From: Lysobacteraceae bacterium SCN 69-320
GTDB lineage: Bacteria > Pseudomonadota > Gammaproteobacteria > Xanthomonadales > Rhodanobacteraceae
Length of the DNA: 64,000 nt
NCBI GenBank assembly: GCA_001725155.1
Contig: MEFP01000009.1
Location: 100,294 to 164,293 of the forward strand
Reading direction: 5' to 3'
Numbering within the stretch: position 1 is the stretch's first letter; each line of letters begins with the position of its first letter. This document shows positions 1-13,392 of the stretch, one piece after another. The translations under genes were made by a program, and so were the position numbers. The notes beneath the pieces were generated by a model. It was not told the origin of the DNA and did not search any database. It worked only from the letters and a program-made list of their open reading frames with translations.

Positions 1-2631
1 GGCGCGCGTGCTGTGGCTGGACGCATCGACCGCGTCGAAGCCGCCCGACCGCGGCACGCCCGGCAGCGCGGCCGAGTAGTCCGTGAAGCCGTAGGGATTC
101 GCGCCGGGCAGGTTGAACGGTCCGCCGAGCGGATGCGCGAACCGGATGCGGTGCAGCTTGCCCCAGCGGTAGTCCGACAGGGTGGTCGAGCCGGCGAAGG
201 CCGCGGCGAAATCGGCGCTGGCGAAGCGCGCGAGGCCGTCCTGCATGCTCTTGAGCAGCACGTAGTCGCGCGCATCTTCCGGCGTCGGCGGCGTGCCGAC
301 GCTGGCCGGCACGTTGAAGAAGCTCAGACCCGAGGCGCCCTTGCCGCGCAGCACGCTGAAGCTGTCGAGCAGGAACTTGAAGCCGGCATAGGCGTCGGAG
401 CTGCCCGGCAGCGCCGCGCCGAGGCCGACCTTGCTGACGGTCGCATCGACCGTGTTGCGGATCGCCTGCGAGCGCCAGATCGCGAACAGGCTGGCCGCGA
501 CGCTGGCGTCGACTTCCGCCGCGCTGGGCTCGGCCAGCGCATTCGGGTTGTCGCCCGGGTCGAAGCCTTCGCGCAGGCCGGTCGGCGTGCTGAAGTTCCA
601 CTGCGCGATGCGCGTGACGGCCGCAGCGACGTTGGCGTCGGCAGCCAGCGCGGCCAGCGGCGCCCAGGCGCCGGCGGCCTTGGCCCGGTTCAGCGCGTTG
701 ACCAGATGCGGCGAGACGAGCTCGGCGTCCATGAGCTGGTTGTTGGCCTGCAGGTTCTTCATGTCGGCGACCGAGACCTTCTGGCCGCTGGCCACGAGCG
801 CGGCGAGCTTGCGGTCGATGCGCCCCTGGCGATAGGCCGAGTATTTGAAGTTGAGGTAGTACAGGCCGCCGCCCGGACGCACCTGGTTCAGCGGGTTGTT
901 GTCCAGGGTCGTGCCGACCGGATCGTTGTTCGCGTTGGAGAACCAGCCCTTGGCCGGATTGACGAGCTGCGGCATTTCCGCGGCCGGCAGGATCTCGAAC
1001 GGCACGGCCTGATTCGCCTCGCGCGTCTTCAGCGGCATCCAGTCGTGCTTGAGCGTGCCGGAGCCGTCGCGGATCAGCCAGGGCGGACGGCCGCCGTCGG
1101 CGGTGTTCAGGGTCTGCAGGTCCGTGCGCAGCGGCAGTTCGGCGCTCGTGAAATAGCCGATGTTGCCGTCGACGTCGGCGTAGGCGAAGTTCTGCGAGCC
1201 CACGTCGAAATAGCTCAGCGCCTGCTGGAATTCGGCGAGGTTCTGCGCGCGATTGATGCGGCGGAAGGATTCGAGCTCGCCGGTCGCGCCCCAGCCGGTA
1301 TAGGCCACCGACAGGCCGGTCGCGCCGGAGATCTGCACGATGGGCCCGCGGTTGCGCCGCGGCACGAGCACGGTGACCGCACCGTTGGTGTAGCCGATGC
1401 TGTTGTCGCGAACGAGGTTGTTGAGCTGACCGTCGCCGGTCTTGTTCACGTAGAAATTCTGGAACACCCATTCGACCGGCTCTTCCACGCCGCTGTGCAC
1501 GGTCGCATACGGCAGGCCGTAGCTGTTCAGGCGCAGGGTTTCCTGGAATACGTCGGTCACGTCCAGCGGGTTCGTCGTGGTGCCCCAGCAGATCCGGTCG
1601 TTGCAGCCCTGGATCACGCCGGGCGCGCCGGCCACGGTCACGCCGGTCACGTTGATCGCGGGACTGGTCGAGGACAGGTGCTGTTCGACGAACACCGACG
1701 GCAGCGCGAGGCTCAGGTGCGGGTCGTTGGACAGGATGGGCTTGCCGGTCGTGGTCAGGTTGCCCGAGACCACCCATTCGTTGGAGCCGGCGCGGTTCTC
1801 ACGCGGCTGCAGATGCGGGCCGATCAGCGGATGGTCGGCGATCTTGTCGCGGTAGGCGCGGGCCAGCTCCAGAGTGGTCGCATCGAGCAGGGCCACGTTG
1901 GTGCCCGCTTCGGTGTCGGCCTTGTCGCCGCCGGCAAGCAGCGCGCCGCCGGCCGGCGTGGCGGCCGCTATCGTCACGCGGTTGTCCGGCGGCGCCAGAC
2001 GATGGGTGTCGCCGAAATACAGCGCGGTGCCGTCGAAGCCGCCGGCCTGGCCGGCCTGCTGGTAGGCGCCGAGTTCCAGAGTGGTCTGGATGTCCAGATC
2101 GAACGACAGCTGGAACGCGAGCGCCTTGCCGATGACGATGCTGTCCACCGGCGACCAGGGTTCGATCTGGCTGATTTCCAGTGCCGCGTATTCCGGCGGC
2201 AGGCTCGGCGTCGTGCGCAGCCAGTAGTTCACGCCGTCGGCATAGGCCTTGAGCCAGCCGCGCGTGTCGTCGCTGGCCGCCTGCCAGGTCGCCCAGGCGG
2301 CGCGGCGCAGCCCCAGGGTGCGCGTCTGCACGTCGTTGGCCAGCGCCGGCTGGCCGAGCAGTTCGGCGATCGTGCCGCTGGCGCCGCGGCGGCTGTAGTC
2401 CATCTGGAAGAAGCGGTCGCGCGCATGCGCGTACCCCTGCAGGAAGGCCAGGTCGTGCTCGTTCTGCGCCTTGATCAGCGGGATGCCTTCGACGCCGACG
2501 GCGATGCTCGCCGCGGCCTTGAGTTCGGGCGCCTTGATCGGCTCGGCGGCCGCGGCGCCGGACAAGGCTGCGGCGACCGCGAACGCGAGAAGGCGGCGGC
2601 CGGGGCCGCGCGGCGCAGTGTTCTGTGACAT
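1..2631 (-). CDS. Penicillin acylase family protein (N-terminal nucleophile hydrolase), partial
   Basis: Members of this family cleave amide bonds of beta-lactams or acyl-homoserine lactones in the periplasm after self-processing into two chains. The visible 877 codons begin with a signal peptide (Arg-rich start, then an Ala-rich hydrophobic stretch ending near AAAEP). The processing and nucleophile motif RAGSNEWVVSG lies at about residues 280-290, so Ser283 is the expected new N-terminus of the beta chain. The ATG at 2631 is preceded by AGGGAGA on the minus strand. The gene is cut by the left window edge, so the C-terminus is missing. It is divergent from dnaE and has no visible operon partner. 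Substrate cannot be inferred; AHL acylase and beta-lactam acylase are both possible. Confidence 0.9.
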   Translation of the reverse strand, partial: MSQNTAPRGPGRRLLAFAVAAALSGAAAAEPIKAPELKAAASIAVGVEGIPLIKAQNEHDLAFLQGYAHARDRFFQMDYSRRGASGTIAELLGQPALANDVQTRTLGLRRAAWATWQAASDDTRGWLKAYADGVNYWLRTTPSLPPEYAALEISQIEPWSPVDSIVIGKALAFQLSFDLDIQTTLELGAYQQAGQAGGFDGTALYFGDTHRLAPPDNRVTIAAATPAGGALLAGGDKADTEAGTNVALLDATTLELARAYRDKIADHPLIGPHLQPRENRAGSNEWVVSGNLTTTGKPILSNDPHLSLALPSVFVEQHLSSTSPAINVTGVTVAGAPGVIQGCNDRICWGTTTNPLDVTDVFQETLRLNSYGLPYATVHSGVEEPVEWVFQNFYVNKTGDGQLNNLVRDNSIGYTNGAVTVLVPRRNRGPIVQISGATGLSVAYTGWGATGELESFRRINRAQNLAEFQQALSYFDVGSQNFAYADVDGNIGYFTSAELPLRTDLQTLNTADGGRPPWLIRDGSGTLKHDWMPLKTREANQAVPFEILPAAEMPQLVNPAKGWFSNANNDPVGTTLDNNPLNQVRPGGGLYYLNFKYSAYRQGRIDRKLAALVASGQKVSVADMKNLQANNQLMDAELVSPHLVNALNRAKAAGAWAPLAALAADANVAAAVTRIAQWNFSTPTGLREGFDPGDNPNALAEPSAAEVDASVAASLFAIWRSQAIRNTVDATVSKVGLGAALPGSSDAYAGFKFLLDSFSVLRGKGASGLSFFNVPASVGTPPTPEDARDYVLLKSMQDGLARFASADFAAAFAGSTTLSDYRWGKLHRIRFAHPLGGPFNLPGANPYGFTDYSAALPGVPRSGGFDAVDASSHSTRA

Positions 2632-2792
2632 GAGCTGTTCTCCCTGTTGACCGCATGCGCGAGGGGCCGCGGGCGGCGAACCCGCAGCGTATACGTCGGC
2701 AACCGCAGGGGCATTCGGCGCTGCAACACGAACGTTCGACTGAGGCGGCCCGGACCGCACCGGCGTGCTTGCGCCGGCAGCCCTGTCAAGCC

Positions 2793-2821
2793 TTGCCGCT
2801 CGCGCGGCCTGCCCTTACGCT
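2793..2821 (+). promoter_or_regulatory. Candidate sigma70 promoter for dnaE
   Basis: TTGCCG at 2793-2798 (4 of 6 to TTGACA) and TACGCT at 2816-2821 (3 of 6 to TATAAT) are separated by exactly 17 bases. Transcription would start near 2828, about 16 bases before the dnaE ATG. This is inferred by eye only. Confidence 0.35.
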
Positions 2822-2843
2822 GCTCCGCCGGGCCCGCATCCTC

Positions 2844-6404
<3,561 letters not shown>

Positions 6405-6451
6405 GCGCCAGCCGCGAACCCCCGGAGCAACAGGCCGGGCCGCCGAGCCGC

Positions 6452-6457
6452 TATACT
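6452..6457 (+). promoter_or_regulatory. Candidate -10 element for accA
   Basis: CTATACTGCGC between dnaE and accA contains TATACT (5 of 6 to TATAAT). No convincing -35 is present at 16-18 bases. A start near 6464 would give a 23-base leader. accA could alternatively be read only from the dnaE transcript. Confidence 0.3.
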
Positions 6458-6486
6458 GCGCGCCTTTGTCCGTACCAGCCGCACGA

Positions 6487-7446
<960 letters not shown>

Positions 7447-7542
7447 GCGGCGCACGCATTCCTAAACCCGCGCTGAGCGGGACTGTTCGCCCCGCGCGCA
7501 CGGCGTCGTTCCGAGCCGCGTCTTGTCAGCGGGAACACCCTC

Positions 7543-10179
7543 ATGTGCAGTTCGAAAGCCTTGCGTCGGCTCGTGCCGCTGACGCTCGCGCTCGCGGCCG
7601 TTCCGGCCGCAGCAAACACCTACACGGTCACGACCATCGCCGACAGCGGCGCCGGTTCGCTGCGCGCGGCCATCACGAGCGCCAACGCCAATCCCGGCAG
7701 CGACACGATCACGTTCGCGATCGGCAGCGGTCCGCGCACCTTGGCGCCCGCCGCGCCGCTGCCGCCGCTGACCGATGCCGTCATCATCGACGCGACCACC
7801 CAGCCCGGCTGGAGCGGCACGCCGCTGATCCGGCTCGACGGCGTCAACGCCGGCACTGCCAGCGACGCCGTCGGCCTGCGCCTGCTCGGCGGAGCGAGCA
7901 GCGTGCGCGGCCTGATCGTCGTGCGCTTCGCGCGCATCGGCATCGAACTCGGCGGCGCAGGCGGGCACGAAGTCTATGCCAGTTACATCGGCACCGACGG
8001 GACGACCGCGCTGGGCAGCCAGACCGGCGTCAACGTCATGAACGGCAGCGACGAGAACCTGATCGGCCGCAGCGGCGCCGGCAACGGCAACGTGATTTCC
8101 GGCAACGCCACCGGCGTGCTGATCGGCGACGCGCTGGGCACTGCGCTCAACAACAACTACATCGGCACCAACGCCGCCGGCACCGCGGCCGTGCCCAACA
8201 GCTATGCCGGCGTGCGCGACTTCGGCTGGGCCAGCAAGATCGGCGCCGGCAACGCTACGACGCGCAACGTGATTTCGGGCAACGGCCGCTTCGGCGTCGC
8301 GCTCGACGGCGGCGGCGGCGCGCTCGTGCGCGGCAACTACCTCGGACTGAATGCGGCCGGCACGGCCGCCGTCGGCAACGGCGAGACAGGCGTCACGATC
8401 ACGGCGCCCAATGCGCTGATCGGCGGCGTCAGCATCAGCGCGCGCAACGTGATCTCCGGCAACGCCGATGCGGTGCTCGTCAAGGGTGACGGCGCGGAGC
8501 TGTACAACAACCGCATCGGCACGACGCCCGACGGCCTGCAGGCCATTGCCAACACCGGCTACGCGCTGCGCGTGCTCGGCGGCAGCGACCTCAAGTTCGG
8601 CCGTGCCGGCGCCGGCAACCTCGTCTCCGGCAACGGCCGCGGCATCAGTCTGGAGTACGGCAGCCAGGCCGTGCTGCAAGGCAATGTCGTCGGTCTCAAC
8701 GCGCTGCAGAACCAGGCCCTGCCGAACGGGACCTACGGCGGCATCGGCATCCGGACCACGGGCAATCGCATCGGCGGCAGCGCCGCAGACGAAGGCAATG
8801 TCGTGGCGGGCAACGACAGCGGCGTCACGCTCTACGAGGGCGCGGCCGGCAACCGCATCGAAGGCAACTTCCTCGGCGTCAACGCGAACCTGAGCGCGAC
8901 CTTCGGCAACGGCTATGCCAACGTGATGATCTACGACGGTTCCGACAACGTCATCGGCGGCACGGCGCCCGGCGCCGGCAACGTCATCAGCGGCTCGTAT
9001 GCGGCCGGCATCTTCCAGTATCTCGGCCTGCGCAACGCGATCCTGGGCAACCGCATCTTCGGCAACGGCCGTCTCGACATCGAACAGCTGCCGCTGGGAC
9101 CGACGCCGAACGATGCCGGCGATGCGGACCACGGTCCCGACGACGGCCAGAACTGGCCGGTGCTGACGTCGGCCCTCGCCGCCGGCGGCACCCTGGCGCT
9201 GTCGGGCAGCCTGAACTCCCGGGCTGACACCGACTACCGCATCGAGTTCTTCCATTCCGCAGCCTGCCACCCCTCGGGCATCGGCGGCGGCGAAACCCTG
9301 CTCGGCGCCGCGACGGTACACAGCGATGCCGCGGGCCTGGCGGCGATCGCCGCGAGCTTCGCGAGCGCCGCGACCGCCGGCGTGGTCACGGCCACGGCGA
9401 CAGACGCCGACGGCAACACGTCGGAGTTCTCGCCGTGCGTCGCCGTCGGCGCACCCGGCGCCGGCGAATTCTCCATCTGGCGCGACCCGGTGCTGGCCTA
9501 CGAAGACGACCCGCAGCTCAGGATCGCGGTGGTGCGCTCGCACGGCTTCGCCGGCAGCGCCAGCGTGCGCTTCGCGACGGTGAACGGCAGCGCCGCTGCG
9601 CCCGGCGATTTCGCCGCCGTCGATACCACCCTGAACTTCTCTCCGGGCGAAGCGCTGAAGATCGTGACCGTGCCGCTGGTGCTCGACCAAGTGGCCGAAG
9701 GCAGCGAGACGTTCCGCGCGAAACTGCAGAACCCCGGCAACGGCGCGACGCTCGGCGCGCGCGCCGATGTGGAGGTCAGCCTGTTCGACCACAGCGCAGC
9801 CTATCCTTTCGTGCGCATCGGCGATGCCGCCGTCAGCGAACCTGCCGTCGGCCAGACCCTGGCCACGTTCGCCGTGTCCCTGTCGGGAACCGACCACCCG
9901 GTCAATCTCGACGTCCAGACGGTCGATGCGACGGCGCGCGCCGGACTGGACTATGTCCCGACCCAGGCGCTGCTGACTTTCCTGCCCGGCGAGACCAGCA
10001 AGACCTTCAGCGTGCCGGTGCTCGCCGACAATCTGGCGGAAGGCGACGAGGTGTTCTACGTCAAGGTCGCCGGCCACGACGGCAGCGCGTTCATTGCCGA
10101 CGATCTCGACGGCGAAGGCACGATACGCAATACCGGCGGCAGCGACCGGATCTTCGCCGACGGGTTCCAGACCCCCTGA
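7543..10179 (+). CDS. Secreted parallel beta-helix protein with C-terminal Calx-beta domains
   Basis: An exported protein of 878 residues with a signal peptide ending near AAAN. The stretch TYTVTTIADSGAGSLRAAI is the hallmark start of secreted beta-helix proteins. It is followed by about a dozen coils with recurring NVISGN, GNLVSGN and YIGTNAAGTAA turns up to roughly residue 520. Two Calx-beta-like repeats follow (FATVNGSAAAPGDF and VDATARAGLDYVP, each with a later FSPGE or FLPGE). The end, SDRIFADGFQTP, is a FxxGF-type tail like that of the giant protein later in the window. The role is probably polysaccharide binding or degradation, or adhesion; no catalytic motif is recognised. It separates accA from tilS, which are usually adjacent in relatives. 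Confidence 0.85.
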   Translation: MCSSKALRRLVPLTLALAAVPAAANTYTVTTIADSGAGSLRAAITSANANPGSDTITFAIGSGPRTLAPAAPLPPLTDAVIIDATTQPGWSGTPLIRLDGVNAGTASDAVGLRLLGGASSVRGLIVVRFARIGIELGGAGGHEVYASYIGTDGTTALGSQTGVNVMNGSDENLIGRSGAGNGNVISGNATGVLIGDALGTALNNNYIGTNAAGTAAVPNSYAGVRDFGWASKIGAGNATTRNVISGNGRFGVALDGGGGALVRGNYLGLNAAGTAAVGNGETGVTITAPNALIGGVSISARNVISGNADAVLVKGDGAELYNNRIGTTPDGLQAIANTGYALRVLGGSDLKFGRAGAGNLVSGNGRGISLEYGSQAVLQGNVVGLNALQNQALPNGTYGGIGIRTTGNRIGGSAADEGNVVAGNDSGVTLYEGAAGNRIEGNFLGVNANLSATFGNGYANVMIYDGSDNVIGGTAPGAGNVISGSYAAGIFQYLGLRNAILGNRIFGNGRLDIEQLPLGPTPNDAGDADHGPDDGQNWPVLTSALAAGGTLALSGSLNSRADTDYRIEFFHSAACHPSGIGGGETLLGAATVHSDAAGLAAIAASFASAATAGVVTATATDADGNTSEFSPCVAVGAPGAGEFSIWRDPVLAYEDDPQLRIAVVRSHGFAGSASVRFATVNGSAAAPGDFAAVDTTLNFSPGEALKIVTVPLVLDQVAEGSETFRAKLQNPGNGATLGARADVEVSLFDHSAAYPFVRIGDAAVSEPAVGQTLATFAVSLSGTDHPVNLDVQTVDATARAGLDYVPTQALLTFLPGETSKTFSVPVLADNLAEGDEVFYVKVAGHDGSAFIADDLDGEGTIRNTGGSDRIFADGFQTP

Positions 10180-10209
10180 ACTCCCCGCGTTTTCTGGCAC
10201 GATGGCGGC

Positions 10210-11505
10210 ATGGATGCCGTCAGCGATACCTTGCGCCGCGCGCTGCAGACCCTGCCGCCCGGCGCGCTCTGCGTCGGCTACAGCGGCGGTCTGGATTCCA
10301 GCGTGCTGCTGCATGCGCTGGCCGCGCTGCCCGAGGCGCGCGCGCGCGGCCTGTCGGCGATCCACGTCGATCACGGCCTGCAGGAGCACAGCGCCGACTG
10401 GGCGCAGCATTGCCAGCGAATCGCGGTCTCCCTGCAACTGCCGCTGCGCGTCGTGCGCGTCGCGGTCGTACGTGCCGGCGGCGACGGCCTCGAAGCCGCC
10501 GCCCGCGCGGCACGCATGGCCGCGTTCGACCGGCACCTGCCGCCGGGCAGCGTACTTGCGCTGGCACATCATGCGGACGACCAGACCGAAACCGTGCTGC
10601 TCAAGCTGCTGCGCGGCGCCGGCCCGGAAGGCCTGCGCGGCATGCGGCCGCTGCGCCGCCTCGGCGCGAACCGGCTCTGGCGTCCGCTGCTGACGCTGCC
10701 GCGCGCGGCGCTGCAGCGCTATGCGGGCGCGCAGGCGCTGCAGTGGGTGGACGATCCGAGCAACCTCGACGCGCGCCATGCGCGCAACTTCCTGCGCAAC
10801 AGCGTGCTGCCGCTGCTGCGCACGCGCTGGCCGCGCCTGGACGTCGCCGTCGGTCACAGCGCGCGCTGGCTCGACGCCGCGGCCGAACAGCTGGCCGCCG
10901 ATGCGGCCGTCGCGCTGGCGCAGATCCAGGGCCTGGATCCGGCCACGCTGGACGCCGAAGGCTGGCTGGCCCTGAGTACCGCGCTGCGCCCGCTCGTGCT
11001 GCGCCGCTGGCTGCAGGACCTCGGCCTGCCACCGCCAGAACATGTACACATTGATCAATTGCAGCGGCAGCTGCAGCAGGCCCAGGACGACCGCAACCCC
11101 TGCGTGAGCTGGGCCGGCGCCGAGCTGCGCCGCTATCGCGACCGGCTGTACGCGCTGGCGCCGCAAGCCGCGCCCGCGCCCGACTGGCAGGCCGACTGGG
11201 ACGGCTGCAGCCCGTTGTCCCTGCCGGCCGGCTGCGGCCGCCTCGCCGCGGCCGTCGCGCCGGCCGGACGGTTGTCGCTGCACGTGCGCTTCCGCCGCGG
11301 TGGCGAACGTCTGCGGCCGCACGGCGACACGCATACGCGCGAACTGCGCGACCTGCTGCAGCAGGCCGGCGTGCCGCCGTGGCAGCGCGGGCGCCTGCCG
11401 CTGATCTATGCCGGGGGCGAACTGCTGGCCGTGGCCGACCTCTGGCATACGGCCCAGGCCGAAGCCCTGCTCGGCGGCCCGCTGCGCTACGAGCCAGCCG
11501 TGTGA
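10210..11505 (+). CDS. tilS: tRNA(Ile)-lysidine synthase
   Basis: This enzyme ligates lysine to C34 of the tRNA-Ile CAU anticodon using ATP, changing its reading from AUG to AUA. The PP-loop ATPase motif SGGLDSS sits at residues 25-31. Family features include HVDHGL, a HHADDQ motif (ALAHHADDQTET) and FLRNSVLPLL. At 431 residues it is the normal length with the C-terminal tRNA-binding domains. It starts 30 bases after the beta-helix gene, with no strong Shine-Dalgarno sequence. Confidence 0.96.
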   Translation: MDAVSDTLRRALQTLPPGALCVGYSGGLDSSVLLHALAALPEARARGLSAIHVDHGLQEHSADWAQHCQRIAVSLQLPLRVVRVAVVRAGGDGLEAAARAARMAAFDRHLPPGSVLALAHHADDQTETVLLKLLRGAGPEGLRGMRPLRRLGANRLWRPLLTLPRAALQRYAGAQALQWVDDPSNLDARHARNFLRNSVLPLLRTRWPRLDVAVGHSARWLDAAAEQLAADAAVALAQIQGLDPATLDAEGWLALSTALRPLVLRRWLQDLGLPPPEHVHIDQLQRQLQQAQDDRNPCVSWAGAELRRYRDRLYALAPQAAPAPDWQADWDGCSPLSLPAGCGRLAAAVAPAGRLSLHVRFRRGGERLRPHGDTHTRELRDLLQQAGVPPWQRGRLPLIYAGGELLAVADLWHTAQAEALLGGPLRYEPAV

Positions 11506-11562
11506 AACCGGTCGACATCGCGCTTTCCAGCCTGTCCGCATGCCCCGACGGCGATTTCTCAA

Positions 11563-11591
11563 TTGACCCGCCCGAATCAACACGCTAGCTT
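11563..11591 (+). promoter_or_regulatory. Candidate sigma70 promoter for xseB-ispA
   Basis: TTGACC (5 of 6) at 11563-11568, a 17-base spacer, then TAGCTT (3 of 6) at 11586-11591. Predicted initiation near 11598 falls immediately before the xseB ATG at 11599, which would make the mRNA almost leaderless. No experimental support is available from sequence alone. Confidence 0.4.
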
Positions 11592-11598
11592 TCGCGCC

Positions 11599-11853
11599 AT
11601 GTCCAATGCCGCCATTCAAACGCCCGACCAGATCGTCGACTTCGAGAAGTCGCTGGACGAGCTCGAACAGCTCGTCGCCCGCATGGAACACGGCGATCTG
11701 AGTCTCGACGATTCGCTGGCCTCGTTTGAACGCGGCGTCGCGCTCTACCGCAACTGCCAGAGCGCACTGGAACAGGCGGAACTCCGCGTCCGCCTGCTGC
11801 TGGACCCGACCGATCCGGATTCCGCCGCGCCGTTCCAGCCCGAAATGCCTTGA
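11599..11853 (+). CDS. xseB: Exodeoxyribonuclease VII small subunit
   Basis: This is the small subunit that pairs with XseA to degrade single-stranded DNA. Starting at the ATG at 11599 gives 84 residues, the typical family size; an in-frame ATG at 11563 would add 12 residues without similarity. Conserved features are FEKSLDELEQLVARMEHGDL and SLDDSLASFERGVALYRNCQ. The stop overlaps the ispA start by one base (TGATG), the common xseB-ispA coupling. Confidence 0.95.
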   Translation: MSNAAIQTPDQIVDFEKSLDELEQLVARMEHGDLSLDDSLASFERGVALYRNCQSALEQAELRVRLLLDPTDPDSAAPFQPEMP

Positions 11854-12761
11854 TGACTGCCCAGGCCGTGACGGCCCTTTCCGCCGGGCTGCTGGCCTAT
11901 TCCGACCGCGCCGAAGCCCAGCTCGCGCACTTTCTGCCTCCCGAAGACCAGATGCCGATCGAACTGCATCGCGCGATGCGCTATGCGGTGCTCGGCGGCG
12001 GCAAGCGCCTGCGCCCACTGCTGGTCTACGCGACCGGCCGCGCCCTCGGCGCTGCCGCCGAGGCGCTGGATGCGGCGGCCGCCGCGGTCGAGATCATCCA
12101 CGCCTATTCGCTGGTGCACGACGACCTGCCGGCGATGGACGACGACGCGCTGCGCCGCGGCCGGCCGACCTGCCATATCGCGTTCGGCGAAGCCATGGCC
12201 ATACTCGCCGGCGACGCACTGCAGGCGCTCGCGTTCGAACTGCTGGCCGCCGACACGGCGCTGACCGTCGATGCGCACGTGCGGCTGGAGATGCTGCGCG
12301 TGCTCGGCGCGGCCTGCGGCTCGCACGGCATGGCCGGCGGACAGGCCCTGGATCTGGCCGCGGTGGGCCAGCGCCTCGACGCCGTCGCGCTGGAACGCAT
12401 GCACAGCCACAAGACCGGCGCGCTGATCCGCGCCTCGGTACGCCTGGGTGCGCTGGCCGCCGGCTGCACCGACGCCGCCGCGCTGGACGCCCTGGAACGC
12501 TACGGCCACTGCATAGGCCTGGCCTTCCAGATTCGCGACGACATCCTCGACATCGAGGGCGAAAGCCACGTCATCGGCAAGACCGCCGGCAAGGATGTGG
12601 CCAACGACAAGCCGACCTACCCGGCCATCCACGGCCTGGCCGAATCGCGCCGGCTGCTGGCCGCGCTGACCGACGAGGCGACCGCCGCGCTGGACCGCAT
12701 CGACGCGCCGACCGGCGAGCTCGCGCAGATCGCACACTTCGTCGCCGAACGGCTGTCCTGA
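11853..12761 (+). CDS. ispA: Farnesyl diphosphate synthase / short-chain polyprenyl synthase
   Basis: It condenses isopentenyl diphosphate with DMAPP and GPP to make farnesyl diphosphate for quinone, undecaprenyl and other isoprenoid synthesis. The protein has 302 residues. The first aspartate-rich motif is DDLPAMD (Asp90, Asp91, Asp96) and the second is DDILD (Asp229-Asp233). GGGKRLRP is the conserved IPP-binding stretch. The ATG at 11853 overlaps the xseB stop, so I prefer it to the in-frame TTG one codon upstream. The usual downstream partner dxs is not present here. Confidence 0.96.
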   Translation: MTAQAVTALSAGLLAYSDRAEAQLAHFLPPEDQMPIELHRAMRYAVLGGGKRLRPLLVYATGRALGAAAEALDAAAAAVEIIHAYSLVHDDLPAMDDDALRRGRPTCHIAFGEAMAILAGDALQALAFELLAADTALTVDAHVRLEMLRVLGAACGSHGMAGGQALDLAAVGQRLDAVALERMHSHKTGALIRASVRLGALAAGCTDAAALDALERYGHCIGLAFQIRDDILDIEGESHVIGKTAGKDVANDKPTYPAIHGLAESRRLLAALTDEATAALDRIDAPTGELAQIAHFVAERLS

Positions 12762-12780
12762 AATCCGCACTCGCAAGATT

Positions 12781-12816
12781 CGGCCCGCAGCGCTGACCAG
12801 GCAGCGCCGCGGGCCG
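12781..12816. terminator. Stem-loop between convergent ispA and DUF4870 genes
   Basis: A 15-base stem with one mismatch (12781-12795 with 12802-12816) around a 6-base loop ACCAGG. It sits between two convergent genes and could terminate both. No clear U-tract follows on either strand, so a purely intrinsic mechanism is uncertain. Confidence 0.55.
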
Positions 12817-12827
12817 CAACGGCGTGC

Positions 12828-13286
12828 TTACTTGATCAGACGCAGGGTCAGCGGATAGCGGTAGCTGACGCCTTCGCTGCTCTTGATCGCCGCGATCACG
12901 GTGAACACGAGCCAGGCCACGCTGACCGCGAGGCCGACCGGCAGGGCCAGGATGAGGCCGATGCCGAACGTGATGACGCTCAGCACGATCAGCGCGACGC
13001 CGACGATCGCGATCGTGATGTTGAAGTTCAGCGCTTCCTTGCCCTGGTCGTCGACGAAGGGCATGGTTTCCTTCTTGATCAGCCAGATCACGAGCGGGCC
13101 GATGAAGACGCCGACGCCGCCGGTCAGCAGCGCGCCGAGCAGCGACGACAGGTGCGCGAACATGGCCCACTGACGTTCTTCCGAACCGGGACCGCTGCCG
13201 GCCAGCGGCTCCGTCGACGCGGGCGGGGGCGGCGGCGGCAGATCGGAAGGGGGCAGACTGCCGGGATCGTTGATCGGTGTGTTCAT
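12828..13286 (-). CDS. DUF4870 domain membrane protein
   Basis: A 152-residue inner-membrane protein of unknown function. A proline-rich cytoplasmic head (PPSDLPPPPPPAST) precedes the DUF4870 core. That core is recognised by WAMFAHLSSLLGALL, GPLVIWLIKKE, FVDDQGKEALNFNIT and a glycine-rich second hydrophobic stretch. About three membrane segments are visible. The start is backed by a strong AGGAGAGG-type Shine-Dalgarno sequence on the minus strand. It is convergent with ispA. Confidence 0.88.
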   Translation of the reverse strand: MNTPINDPGSLPPSDLPPPPPPASTEPLAGSGPGSEERQWAMFAHLSSLLGALLTGGVGVFIGPLVIWLIKKETMPFVDDQGKEALNFNITIAIVGVALIVLSVITFGIGLILALPVGLAVSVAWLVFTVIAAIKSSEGVSYRYPLTLRLIK

Positions 13287-13392
13287 GGTGCTCTCCTCTC
13301 CTCTGCGTTGCTGCAGTGTGGAATCACGATCGCCGCGGGCGAGCGTGGAATCAAGCGCTACAGGTCAGGGATTGCATTCGCCGCCCCTGCCT

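Noticed and set aside
13-2628. 871-codon plus-strand frame over the penicillin acylase gene
   Set aside because: Mirror of the real minus-strand gene, which has a signal peptide and the SNEW nucleophile motif.
7467-7481. CCCGC/GCGGG stem-loop after accA as a terminator
   Set aside because: Only a 5-base stem with no U-tract; too weak to annotate.
7543-9100. CRISPR-like regular repeats in the beta-helix gene
   Set aside because: Repeats are degenerate, in frame and encode NVISGN-type coils; no identical direct repeats with spacers.
10195-10210. Sigma54-like TGGCACG...GGCA (GG-N10-GC) at the tilS start
   Set aside because: The start of transcription would fall inside tilS after its ATG, so it cannot serve the gene.
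7462-12018. 1,518-codon minus-strand frame across the beta-helix, tilS and xseB genes
   Set aside because: Spans several well-supported plus-strand genes and has no recognisable domain.
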